From Hirudinaria manillensis (taxonomy: Eukaryota; Annelida; Clitellata; Hirudinida; Hirudinidae), in NCBI GenBank assembly GCA_034509925.1, contig CM067533.1, positions 3,176,535 to 3,240,534 on the forward strand: a DNA stretch of 64,000 bases. The letters are read 5' to 3'. The notes under the pieces are model-generated. The model was not told where the DNA came from, made no database searches, and saw only the letters and a list, made by a program, of their open reading frames with translations. Shown here piece by piece: positions 37,683-47,786 of this stretch; positions within the stretch are counted from its first letter, which is position 1; every line of letters starts with the position of its first letter. The position numbers and the translations under genes are program-made.

Positions 37683-39612
37683 CCTCCTCTCCTCTACAAG
37701 TACGTGACCTCGGACCAATTGACCTGACCTCGATGGAAAAAGCTCCGCGCTACCAGTCAGAAGCCGACCTCAAACCCCGGAAGCCCCGATGGTCTGTGGA
37801 CAGCATCCTCAGCAAGGAGGATGCCAAACGCACCCCAAGTCCGCCGTCCGCGGAGGCGTCATCGAAAGCAGACGAGATGGACAAGTTCTACACGAGGCGA
37901 GCCAATGAGATCAACGTTGTCCTATTGAGGAACGAGCCGATCGTGAGCCTCCACATCGACGGGAAGGAAAGACTCTGCTTGGCTCAGATCAGCAACACCC
38001 TCCTCAAGAATTTCAGTTACAACGAGATACACAATCGAAGGGTTGCACTCGGCATCAACTGCGTTCAGTGCACACCCGTACAACTGGAAATACTAAGGAG
38101 GTATCATTTGCTTGTTTCTACATGAAGCTTTCGTCCTTGCTGCAATTACTTACAAATTACTTAATGATATTTATTATAATATACAAATAATGCGGTATCT
38201 ATTATTTGTATTATTTATCGGTATCAATTATTTGTATAATTGTAAAATATTTATGTCAGCTTTTAATGGATTTAAGACTTAATTTTGACGGTGCACAGTA
38301 TATTTTCAACAAATTTGCAATTTTCAATTTTGCAGTTCTATTCTGCGCCACTGTCACTTTTTGGCCATGATATTTATTTTTTTAATATTAATCATTATAT
38401 TTTCATTGGACTTATATTACGGATATAATAATCATTGAAACTATACATTACCGATATACTGTATTGCTGGAAAAGTGTCCCAATTCTTTCGCTTTTACTA
38501 CAACGATGATATGAAACATTATAATGTCTATAACAAAGGTTCAAACTTTAATTGACCCAAAAACTATTATATCAATTAAGCAATTATCATTACTTTGCTC
38601 TAGACACGGTGCGATGCCAATTTCATCGCGTCGATGTGGGATGATCACCAAGAGGGAGGCAGAAAGGTTAGTAGCCTCTTTTCTCGAGGAACATAGTCCT
38701 CCGAAGCTGCCAGAGACATTCTCTTTTCAAGTCTACCACACGTGCGGCTGGGGCTGCAAGGGAAACTTCATACCCTCGAGATACAACAGTTCAAGGGCAA
38801 AGTGCATCAAATGCACATACTGCGGACTCATTCTTTCCCCAAACAAGTTCATTTTCCACTTTCATCGCACCCCTAACTCCAAGTACCACCATCCAGATGC
38901 CGCCAACTTCAATTCGTGGAGGAGGCATCTTTTCCTTGACTACGAATCGCCTAATGACGACTTGAGTCACGCATGGGAAGACGTCAAGGCCATGTTTAAC
39001 GGCGGCAGCAGAAAAAGATCGTCCGTTGAACTCAACCTCTGCAAGACTGAGAACAACAAGCCAGAAGCTCTGTGGAATCCAAAGGTGGATTTCGAACATT
39101 CGAGCGACTTCTGCAGCCGAGATCCAAGATCCAAAACGTCGGCGTTTGACGCCTGCTCTCCCGTCGAGCACAAGAAATGCTCGACGTTTCCACTGTCTCT
39201 TCTCTACACGAACGATTTCTTGAAGGGCTACTTTAACCGACCTCACTACCCCTATGTGCAGCACTACATGAACGGATTTCAGGCGTTTCCCATGAAACCC
39301 GATGCAGACCTCCTCAAAAGATACGAACCACCGTGTCTCGTTGCGCCCGTGAATCCCGTGCTTCTTCAGCCTCACAAGCAAATCTTTGTCGATTCAGATG
39401 TAATTCCGAACAACAACAATCAAAGATTCATCGAATGTTTCAGACCAGAAACGATTTTCACTCCTGTCTCGTCGGTAGCAAGGAGTGCCCAGGAGTGCGG
39501 AAGCGGTATTTATTCGTGCAGTAACGGCATCAACAACAAACTCTTCGATTATCAATCCGATCCTGCGACCAACGATAACAACGACTTGGACGAGGAAGAA
39601 GTTGAAGTCTGA
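37679..39612 (+). CDS. SKOR1: SKI-family transcriptional corepressor SKOR1/2 (Fussel/Corl), two exons
   Basis: Nuclear corepressor of the Ski/Sno/Dach group. In other animals it acts in neurons, modulating TGF-beta/BMP and homeodomain targets. Exon 1 is 37679-38100 and exon 2 is 38604-39612 (donor GTATCA, acceptor TTGCTCTAG), giving 476 residues. After a low-complexity N-terminus, the Ski/Dach domain runs from about 95 (IVSLHIDGKERLCLAQISNT) through NFSYNEIHNRRVALGINCVQ and CTPVQLEILRR to HGAMPISSRRCGMITKREAE. The SAND-like Smad4-binding fold follows: HTCGWGCKGNFIPSRYNSSR, AKCIKCTYCG, FIFHFHRTP, DAANFNSWRRHLF and LSHAWEDVKAMFNGG. Wording such as EIHNRRVALG and SHAWEDVKAMFNGG is specific to SKOR rather than SKI or SKIL. 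The protein is about half the length of vertebrate SKOR (about 950-1000), because the tail after residue 330 is short and ends in acidic DEEEVEV. An in-frame stop at 37661-37663 fixes the start at 37679 in this transcript reading. Confidence 0.93.
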
Positions 39613-39828
39613 AAACAACTCAGCAAAGTTACATTCAGCGTCTTCTGCGTCGAGACATGTTTTGCGTTTAGATTGAGCATAGTTTGCGCACGTACCAAAG
39701 CAATTAAATTACAAATAACACAAATATTGTACTGAAATTCATTTTAATATTCCTTCCCAGGGGCATATTTTAAAAGTGTCGATGTATTTAAGTATTTGTT
39801 TGTAAATAATTTCTTTGCGACCGAAAAG

Positions 39829-39834
39829 AATAAA
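39829..39834 (+). terminator. Poly(A) signal of SKOR gene
   Basis: AATAAA, 217 bases after the SKOR stop. Confidence 0.5.
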
Positions 39835-41273
39835 AATAGGCATTTGATTATTTTATTTTTCAAAAAAAAAAAATCTTTTTCTGTCAAACGAATGTCAATA
39901 GAGGGCGCAAATTAAAAGAATTGCAGGAGAAGCATTTCATAAAAATAGGAGATTAAGGGGTAACTGGTCTCAACGGGTCAAGAAGGAAGCGTTGAATATG
40001 TTAATTAGTTCTCTTGGGAGCGATGCTGTTTCTAGCTTTCGTGTCGTTGAATAGAAAGGCGAGAAATGCTTTTTAATGGGATTGCTCTTCATGGACAAAC
40101 AGTGGTTTGTTTCCAACACGTCTGTCGGAATAATCGATTTAAATAAAAGGAAAAGATCCATACTCGGATTCGCGTCACGTCTCTAAGCCCTGGAGTTCAA
40201 CTCCTGCTTGGCCTCACATAAAACACACTTCTCTTTGCCATGGAAATTTCTTGCAGATTTCAAAATAGCACCGAAGTTATTTTGTAGATTCAGATTGATT
40301 GTGTTGTAACGTTGTGGTGATTGCAAATACGTTTGTCTATTGATCAATAGGCGCCTAATAATCGATGAGAATCTCGTTCCAAGATGCAGGTTTAACAATT
40401 ATGAATACCTACGATTTAATACGACATTTATTATTATAAGTGTTTATATATATAATTATATATGATTTGTAATCGGTACAAGGAATACACAAGCTTATAT
40501 AATGTTATAGATGATTAATGAAAATATATGATGAGGATTTGTAGTTCTCCATTTTGATTGTAAAATAATTTGTTGCATTTCGTATACGCTCGTCATCAAA
40601 GTAATCAAAATAATATTATTACAATTATATTAATATTAATATATTAATTTAATTAATAATAATTAATTAATATTAATATATAATATATTAATACTATTCA
40701 TTGTTATTACTAATAACATTGAAATATTATTACTAATCATTATTATCATTATAAATTATGAGGTCTTTGATAATGTCATTAATTTGAATAATAAAGAATT
40801 TTCCTTTTCGGGTTAAAGATGCATAAACTGGTCATCAAATTTAACCATGAGAATGATAAACGTTCATTTACCAGGTTCAACCATCAATGCGTCGGAGGTC
40901 GGATGGTCACAATTCATTTGAGTAAATTATATTTATAAAACTCTCAGAAATATCCATCAAATGAGTCACTATAATTTCACGAGAAGGATTCGTAACACGA
41001 AATAATTTCATTTCTTTTCTCTTGAAAGAGCTTTTTATTCAACAACAAAACGCAACTTAATTGCAGGCCTGCTTTCATTTTCCACGGGTGCACAGTTAAT
41101 CAGAAGCTATCAATTCACTTAAAGTCAAGAGCTCCTCCATTGACCGATGCTTTCAATGATGTACGGCGTGCGTAATTATGTATAACCTTACTTCAGGTCA
41201 AATTATGAGGCTAACATCACTATCAAGATTTTATAATAAAATTACAAAAGATACAAAAAAATGTAAGGAATGA
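39835..41273. other. Intergenic region between SKOR and the kinase array
   Basis: No gene supported. 40612-40700 is almost pure A/T with nested TTAATATTAATA palindromes. The sequence ends abruptly in the first repeat unit at 41274. No transposon terminal repeat or target duplication was recognised at the junction. Confidence 0.5.
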
Positions 41274-41493
41274 GATAAGACGTCAGAAAAAACTGGCGGT
41301 ATTGTCGTCCTGCCTTTTCCTAGAATGCCAAAGAAAGAACGTTCGTGGAGCCTGCAGACGGATTGTCGATGCGTCTGGACTGAACGAAAAGGTCATCAGG
41401 CGAGTAGCTAGAATCGTCAGAAAAATGTCGACTCGAGGCGTCAACGGGGTCGACCGAAGGAAAGAAAAGAAATACAGGCGTTCTGAAGAATGA
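41274..41493 (+). pseudogene. Left-border fragment of the kinase gene (last 71 codons only)
   Basis: From GATAAGACGTCAG onward this matches the 3' end of every kinase copy (compare 43173-43392). The 5' 1085 bases of the gene, including the whole kinase domain, and its promoter are missing, and unrelated AT-rich sequence precedes it. The remaining frame is open to the stop and encodes the basic tail. Its spacer has a few private differences (for example TTTCACTTTTCATTT at 41571-41585 and CATTAAAAATTT at 41623), as expected for an edge unit that escapes homogenisation. Confidence 0.9.
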
Positions 41494-41709
41494 GCGGCAC
41501 ATCGAGTTTTTAAATTGACGGTTTTAAAAATTAAAAAAAAAACTTAACATCTAAAAAAACAAAATTGTCAATTTCACTTTTCATTTAAACCTATAGTTAA
41601 TTTAGGAATATTATAAATAAGTTCATTAAAAATTTACAATAGATTTAACAAAAAAAAAAAATCAAAATTACATGTTTATATTTTATTTTTTTAAATATTA
41701 GGAGTTGAA

Positions 41710-41885
41710 TATAAATTAAATCTTATTAAACATAAAAAATATAAATTAAATCTTAATAAATATTAAAATATAAATTATATCTTAATAAATATTAAAATAT
41801 AAATTAAATCTTATTAAATCTTAAAATATAAATTAAATCTTATTAAATATTAAAATATAAATTAAATCTTATTAAATATATAAAA
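41710..41885. repeat. AT-only minisatellite in the array spacer, 6 x about 29 bp
   Basis: Six modules beginning TATAAATTAAATCTTA (one has TTATAT) and ending TTAAAA, with no G and almost no C. Modules 2 and 3 contain AATAAA (41755-41760 and 41784-41789), which could serve as poly(A) signals for the preceding gene about 260 bases downstream of its stop. The same block occurs in every spacer, for example starting near 43610, 45507 and 47408. The copy before the twelfth gene has one extra A. Confidence 0.85.
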
Positions 41886-41899
41886 TACATCTCAACTTA

Positions 41900-41952
41900 G
41901 CGCGCGCGCGCGCCATTGTCTCATTACACATGCAGGCTCGTGCGCGCGCGAG
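41900..41952. promoter_or_regulatory. Paired alternating CG tracts upstream of the kinase TATA box
   Basis: GCGCGCGCGCGCGC at 41900-41913 and GCGCGCGCG at 41942-41950 flank 28 bases of mixed sequence. Alternating CG is the classic Z-DNA-prone sequence. It directly abuts the AT-only minisatellite, producing an extreme composition step about 60-70 bases before the TATA box. It is conserved without change in all units. Confidence 0.7.
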
Positions 41953-41969
41953 GGCTTGGCCCTGGGGCC

Positions 41970-41977
41970 TATATAAA
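41970..41977 (+). promoter_or_regulatory. TATA box of kinase copy 1 (repeated in every unit)
   Basis: TATATAAA preceded by GGGGCC lies 118 bases before the ATG. Transcription would start near 42000, giving a leader of about 85 bases. The ATG context (AATAGCATGG) has A at -3 and G at +4. Identical boxes precede the other copies at 43870, 45768, 47669, 49570, 51469, 53368, 55267, 57165, 59062, 60960 and 62860. Confidence 0.75.
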
Positions 41978-42087
41978 CGCGAAAGGGCGCAATCAAGATT
42001 ATTTTCACGAGTCAAGCGGTCGAGACGGGTGGAGGACTAAAAGAGGCAGCTAATCTCGGTAGAAACGCTCGATTAACCATTAATAGC

Positions 42088-43392
42088 ATGGAGTCACAAG
42101 TTATTCTCGGAAGATATTTCCTCACTAAAAAACTAGGAGAAGGAGGCTACGGGCAGGTCTACAGTGCCGTTGATTTGAGCGATGGCACCGACGTTGCCGT
42201 CAAATTATCTTACGGATATGGTCCGACAAGAGATTGCAACGTGCTCGAGGCTAACATTCTAGCGGCATTTTCGAATATCGACTCCCCATTCAAAAACCTC
42301 GTGGTGAACTTGAAATCGTCGCACGTGTTCGACAACTGCGTAATCCTCGTGCTCGAATTATTATCGAACAACCTGAGGAAATACATAAAAGACAGGGCTT
42401 TGGAATGCTTGGACAAGATATCAAATTACGCCAAGCAAATGATAGATTTCCTTCTCTTCATGTCTCAGAGGAATGTCATTCACGGCGACATAAAGCCTGA
42501 AAACATCCTAGTCGATGAGGCAAGTGAAAGCATCAAATTTGCCGATTTCGGACTGGCGCACTGGCCCTGGTCTACGCATAAAGCGCATGTCATACAAACT
42601 TTGCCTTATCGCGCACCCGAAGTCCTATTGGGATACAACTACGACGCGACGGTCGATAGTTGGAGCGTAGGCTGCGTGCTGGTCGAGTGCCTGCTAAGTA
42701 AACCGCTCTTCGGCGTAAGGGACGAATTACAACTCATGCAGAACATTGTCAAAATAATCGGGGCGCCCAGTCAACTTGTCATAAGCCAGGCACCCAAAAG
42801 AGACGAATACTTCTGGTTCGATCATGGATCTCGGCAATGGATCGTTAAAGGCCATCGATCGCCGGTGGTGCCGATGGGCTTGAGAAGATACATCAAGACT
42901 TACCACCTCATCGATTCAAAGAGTCCCGACTTTGAGCATTTTATGGATCTCGTCGAAAACATGATGAGAGTGGACTCGTACACACGCTATTCGCCTGAGG
43001 ATTGCCTCATGCTCCCGTTCATAAACCGACCGGTGCCTCGTTTTGAGCACGGCAAGGACTCTGAAAGCAGAGACTCGCCTACGACGGAGATGAGCCGTTT
43101 GTCGCAAATGGCTAACATCGACGAGTGCATTTCTGAAGCTGCCGCTAAGATCTACGGAAATGTCAGGCATTCGATAAGACGTCAGAAAAAACTGGCGGTA
43201 TTGTCGTCCTGCCTTTTCCTAGAATGCCAAAGAAAGAACGTTCGTGGAGCCTGCAGACGGATTGTCGATGCGTCTGGACTGAACGAAAAGGTCATCAGGC
43301 GAGTAGCTAGAATCGTCAGAAAAATGTCGACTCGAGGCGTCAACGGGGTCGACCGAAGGAAAGAAAAGAAATACAGGCGTTCTGAAGAATGA
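42088..43392 (+). CDS. Array kinase, copy 1: intronless divergent CMGC (DYRK/HIPK-like) protein kinase
   Basis: 434 residues, no intron. Glycine loop GEGGYG (17-22), VAVK with catalytic K39, helix-C glutamate probably E54, catalytic loop IHGDIKPEN (131-139) with H132-G-D134, K136 and N139, DFG (153-155), and YRAPEVLLG (174-182). Every residue needed for catalysis is present. The HGD loop in place of HRD, the VIQTLPYRAPE activation segment and GAPSQLVISQAPKRDEYFWF recall DYRK (HCD, YIQSRFYRAPE) and HIPK (HAD, and the SAGTK..RFF region). The activating tyrosine of DYRK/HIPK (Y of YIQ) is valine here (168), so activation must differ. The domain ends at about 312. A 120-residue tail follows, serine-rich then strongly basic (HSIRRQKK, RRKEKKYRR), possibly for nuclear localisation or nucleic-acid binding. 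Asp29 codon GAT; E240, V260. The specific function is unknown. Confidence 0.93.
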   Translation: MESQVILGRYFLTKKLGEGGYGQVYSAVDLSDGTDVAVKLSYGYGPTRDCNVLEANILAAFSNIDSPFKNLVVNLKSSHVFDNCVILVLELLSNNLRKYIKDRALECLDKISNYAKQMIDFLLFMSQRNVIHGDIKPENILVDEASESIKFADFGLAHWPWSTHKAHVIQTLPYRAPEVLLGYNYDATVDSWSVGCVLVECLLSKPLFGVRDELQLMQNIVKIIGAPSQLVISQAPKRDEYFWFDHGSRQWIVKGHRSPVVPMGLRRYIKTYHLIDSKSPDFEHFMDLVENMMRVDSYTRYSPEDCLMLPFINRPVPRFEHGKDSESRDSPTTEMSRLSQMANIDECISEAAAKIYGNVRHSIRRQKKLAVLSSCLFLECQRKNVRGACRRIVDASGLNEKVIRRVARIVRKMSTRGVNGVDRRKEKKYRRSEE

Positions 43393-43987
43393 GCGGCACA
43401 TCGAGTTTTTAAATTGACGGTTTTAAAAATTAAAAAAAAAAACTTAACATCTAAAAAAACAAAATTGTCAACTTCACTTTTTATTTAAACCTATAGTTAA
43501 TTTAGGAATATTATAAATAAGTTCATTACAAATTTACAATAGATTTAACAACAAAAAAAAATCAAAATTACATGTTTATATTTTATTTTTTTAAATATTA
43601 GGAGTTGAATATAAATTAAATCTTATTAAACATAAAAAATATAAATTAAATCTTAATAAATATTAAAATATAAATTATATCTTAATAAATATTAAAATAT
43701 AAATTAAATCTTATTAAATCTTAAAATATAAATTAAATCTTATTAAATATTAAAATATAAATTAAATCTTATTAAATATATAAAATACATCTCAACTTAG
43801 CGCGCGCGCGCGCCATTGTCTCATTACACATGCAGGCTCGTGCGCGCGCGAGGGCTTGGCCCTGGGGCCTATATAAACGCGAAAGGGCGCAATCAAGATT
43901 ATTTTCACGAGTCAAGCGGTCGAGACGGGTGGAGGACTAAAAGAGGCAGCTAATCTCGGTAGAAACGCTCGATTAACCATTAATAGC

Positions 43988-45292
43988 ATGGAGTCACAAG
44001 TTATTCTCGGAAGATATTTCCTCACTAAAAAACTAGGAGAAGGAGGCTACGGGCAGGTCTACAGTGCCGTTGACTTGAGCGATGGCACCGACGTTGCCGT
44101 CAAATTATCTTACGGATATGGTCCGACAAGAGATTGCAACGTGCTCGAGGCTAACATTCTAGCGGCATTTTCGAATATCGACTCCCCATTCAAAAACCTC
44201 GTGGTGAACTTGAAATCGTCGCACGTGTTCGACAACTGCGTAATCCTCGTGCTCGAATTATTATCGAACAACCTGAGGAAATACATAAAAGACAGGGCTT
44301 TGGAATGCTTGGACAAGATATCAAATTACGCCAAGCAAATGATAGATTTCCTTCTCTTCATGTCTCAGAGGAATGTCATTCACGGCGACATAAAGCCTGA
44401 AAACATCCTAGTCGATGAGGCAAGTGAAAGCATCAAATTTGCCGATTTCGGACTGGCGCACTGGCCCTGGTCTACGCATAAAGCGCATGTCATACAAACT
44501 TTGCCTTATCGCGCACCCGAAGTCCTATTGGGATACAACTACGACGCGACGGTCGATAGTTGGAGCGTAGGCTGCGTGCTGGTCGAGTGCCTGCTAAGTA
44601 AACCGCTCTTCGGCGTAAGGGACGAATTACAACTCATGCAGAACATTGTCAAAATAATCGGGGCGCCCAGTCAACTTGTCATAAGCCAGGCACCCAAAAG
44701 AGACGAATACTTCTGGTTCGATCATGGATCTCGGCAATGGATCGTTAAAGGCCATCGATCGCCGGTGGTGCCGATGGGCTTGAGAAGATACATCAAGACT
44801 TACCACCTCATCGATTCAAAGAGTCCCGACTTTGAGCATTTTATGGATCTCGTCGAAAACATGATGAGAGTGGACTCGTACACACGCTATTCGCCTGAGG
44901 ATTGCCTCATGCTCCCGTTCATAAACCGACCGGTGCCTCGTTTTGAGCACGGCAAGGACTCTGAAAGCAGAGACTCGCCTACGACGGAGATGAGCCGTTT
45001 GTCGCAAATGGCTAACATCGACGAGTGCATTTCTGAAGCTGCCGCTAAGATCTACGGAAATGTCAGGCATTCGATAAGACGTCAGAAAAAACTGGCGGTA
45101 TTGTCGTCCTGCCTTTTCCTAGAATGCCAAAGAAAGAACGTTCGTGGAGCCTGCAGACGGATTGTCGATGCGTCTGGACTGAACGAAAAGGTCATCAGGC
45201 GAGTAGCTAGAATCGTCAGAAAAATGTCGACTCGAGGCGTCAACGGGGTCGACCGAAGGAAAGAAAAGAAATACAGGCGTTCTGAAGAATGA
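43988..45292 (+). CDS. Array kinase, copy 2
   Basis: Protein identical to copy 1. Differs by the synonymous GAC codon for Asp29, a state shared by copies 2-7. TATA box at 43870. The A-run after the stop is two bases shorter than in copy 1. Confidence 0.93.
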   Translation: MESQVILGRYFLTKKLGEGGYGQVYSAVDLSDGTDVAVKLSYGYGPTRDCNVLEANILAAFSNIDSPFKNLVVNLKSSHVFDNCVILVLELLSNNLRKYIKDRALECLDKISNYAKQMIDFLLFMSQRNVIHGDIKPENILVDEASESIKFADFGLAHWPWSTHKAHVIQTLPYRAPEVLLGYNYDATVDSWSVGCVLVECLLSKPLFGVRDELQLMQNIVKIIGAPSQLVISQAPKRDEYFWFDHGSRQWIVKGHRSPVVPMGLRRYIKTYHLIDSKSPDFEHFMDLVENMMRVDSYTRYSPEDCLMLPFINRPVPRFEHGKDSESRDSPTTEMSRLSQMANIDECISEAAAKIYGNVRHSIRRQKKLAVLSSCLFLECQRKNVRGACRRIVDASGLNEKVIRRVARIVRKMSTRGVNGVDRRKEKKYRRSEE

Positions 45293-45885
45293 GCGGCACA
45301 TCGAGTTTTTAAATTGACGGTTTTAAAAATTAAAAAAAAACTTAACATCTAAAAAAACAAAATTGTCAACTTCACTTTTTATTTAAACCTATAGTTAATT
45401 TAGGAATATTATAAATAAGTTCATTACAAATTTACAATAGATTTAACAACAAAAAAAAATCAAAATTACATGTTTATATTTTATTTTTTTAAATATTAGG
45501 AGTTGAATATAAATTAAATCTTATTAAACATAAAAAATATAAATTAAATCTTAATAAATATTAAAATATAAATTATATCTTAATAAATATTAAAATATAA
45601 ATTAAATCTTATTAAATCTTAAAATATAAATTAAATCTTATTAAATATTAAAATATAAATTAAATCTTATTAAATATATAAAATACATCTCAACTTAGCG
45701 CGCGCGCGCGCCATTGTCTCATTACACATGCAGGCTCGTGCGCGCGCGAGGGCTTGGCCCTGGGGCCTATATAAACGCGAAAGGGCGCAATCAAGATTAT
45801 TTTCACGAGTCAAGCGGTCGAGACGGGTGGAGGACTAAAAGAGGCAGCTAATCTCGGTAGAAACGCTCGATTAACCATTAATAGC

Positions 45886-47190
45886 ATGGAGTCACAAGTT
45901 ATTCTCGGAAGATATTTCCTCACTAAAAAACTAGGAGAAGGAGGCTACGGGCAGGTCTACAGTGCCGTTGACTTGAGCGATGGCACCGACGTTGCCGTCA
46001 AATTATCTTACGGATATGGTCCGACAAGAGATTGCAACGTGCTCGAGGCTAACATTCTAGCGGCATTTTCGAATATCGACTCCCCATTCAAAAACCTCGT
46101 GGTGAACTTGAAATCGTCGCACGTGTTCGACAACTGCGTAATCCTCGTGCTCGAATTATTATCGAACAACCTGAGGAAATACATAAAAGACAGGGCTTTG
46201 GAATGCTTGGACAAGATATCAAATTACGCCAAGCAAATGATAGATTTCCTTCTCTTCATGTCTCAGAGGAATGTCATTCACGGCGACATAAAGCCTGAAA
46301 ACATCCTAGTCGATGAGGCAAGTGAAAGCATCAAATTTGCCGATTTCGGACTGGCGCACTGGCCCTGGTCTACGCATAAAGCGCATGTCATACAAACTTT
46401 GCCTTATCGCGCACCCGAAGTCCTATTGGGATACAACTACGACGCGACGGTCGATAGTTGGAGCGTAGGCTGCGTGCTGGTCGAGTGCCTGCTAAGTAAA
46501 CCGCTCTTCGGCGTAAGGGACGAATTACAACTCATGCAGAACATTGTCAAAATAATCGGGGCGCCCAGTCAACTTGTCATAAGCCAGGCACCCAAAAGAG
46601 ACGAATACTTCTGGTTCGATCATGGATCTCGGCAATGGATCGTTAAAGGCCATCGATCGCCGGTGGTGCCGATGGGCTTGAGAAGATACATCAAGACTTA
46701 CCACCTCATCGATTCAAAGAGTCCCGACTTTGAGCATTTTATGGATCTCGTCGAAAACATGATGAGAGTGGACTCGTACACACGCTATTCGCCTGAGGAT
46801 TGCCTCATGCTCCCGTTCATAAACCGACCGGTGCCTCGTTTTGAGCACGGCAAGGACTCTGAAAGCAGAGACTCGCCTACGACGGAGATGAGCCGTTTGT
46901 CGCAAATGGCTAACATCGACGAGTGCATTTCTGAAGCTGCCGCTAAGATCTACGGAAATGTCAGGCATTCGATAAGACGTCAGAAAAAACTGGCGGTATT
47001 GTCGTCCTGCCTTTTCCTAGAATGCCAAAGAAAGAACGTTCGTGGAGCCTGCAGACGGATTGTCGATGCGTCTGGACTGAACGAAAAGGTCATCAGGCGA
47101 GTAGCTAGAATCGTCAGAAAAATGTCGACTCGAGGCGTCAACGGGGTCGACCGAAGGAAAGAAAAGAAATACAGGCGTTCTGAAGAATGA
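45886..47190 (+). CDS. Array kinase, copy 3
   Basis: Protein identical to copy 1; Asp29 is GAC. TATA box at 45768. Distance from the previous start is 1898 bases. Confidence 0.93.
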   Translation: MESQVILGRYFLTKKLGEGGYGQVYSAVDLSDGTDVAVKLSYGYGPTRDCNVLEANILAAFSNIDSPFKNLVVNLKSSHVFDNCVILVLELLSNNLRKYIKDRALECLDKISNYAKQMIDFLLFMSQRNVIHGDIKPENILVDEASESIKFADFGLAHWPWSTHKAHVIQTLPYRAPEVLLGYNYDATVDSWSVGCVLVECLLSKPLFGVRDELQLMQNIVKIIGAPSQLVISQAPKRDEYFWFDHGSRQWIVKGHRSPVVPMGLRRYIKTYHLIDSKSPDFEHFMDLVENMMRVDSYTRYSPEDCLMLPFINRPVPRFEHGKDSESRDSPTTEMSRLSQMANIDECISEAAAKIYGNVRHSIRRQKKLAVLSSCLFLECQRKNVRGACRRIVDASGLNEKVIRRVARIVRKMSTRGVNGVDRRKEKKYRRSEE

Positions 47191-47786
47191 GCGGCACATC
47201 GAGTTTTTAAATTGACGGTTTTAAAAATTAAAAAAAAAAACTTAACATCTAAAAAAACAAAATTGTCAACTTCACTTTTTATTTAAACCTATAGTTAATT
47301 TAGGAATATTATAAATAAGTTCATTACAAATTTACAATAGATTTAACAACAAAAAAAAAATCAAAATTACATGTTTATATTTTATTTTTTTAAATATTAG
47401 GAGTTGAATATAAATTAAATCTTATTAAACATAAAAAATATAAATTAAATCTTAATAAATATTAAAATATAAATTATATCTTAATAAATATTAAAATATA
47501 AATTAAATCTTATTAAATCTTAAAATATAAATTAAATCTTATTAAATATTAAAATATAAATTAAATCTTATTAAATATATAAAATACATCTCAACTTAGC
47601 GCGCGCGCGCGCCATTGTCTCATTACACATGCAGGCTCGTGCGCGCGCGAGGGCTTGGCCCTGGGGCCTATATAAACGCGAAAGGGCGCAATCAAGATTA
47701 TTTTCACGAGTCAAGCGGTCGAGACGGGTGGAGGACTAAAAGAGGCAGCTAATCTCGGTAGAAACGCTCGATTAACCATTAATAGC

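Noticed and set aside
38524..38603. Upstream ATG-led extension of SKOR exon 2
   Set aside because: The acceptor at 38601-38603 joins exon 1 in phase and restores the conserved LEILRR-HGAMPISS sequence. The extension is intronic.
40183..40398. Possible tRNA or small gene near CCTGGAGTTCAACTCC
   Set aside because: The T-arm-like phrase is not accompanied by D and anticodon arms, and the minus-strand frame has no homology.
42210..42416. Minus-strand frames of 60-88 codons repeated in every array unit
   Set aside because: They are antisense shadows of the kinase gene, repeating only because the unit repeats. They have no homology, and the plus frame explains the sequence.
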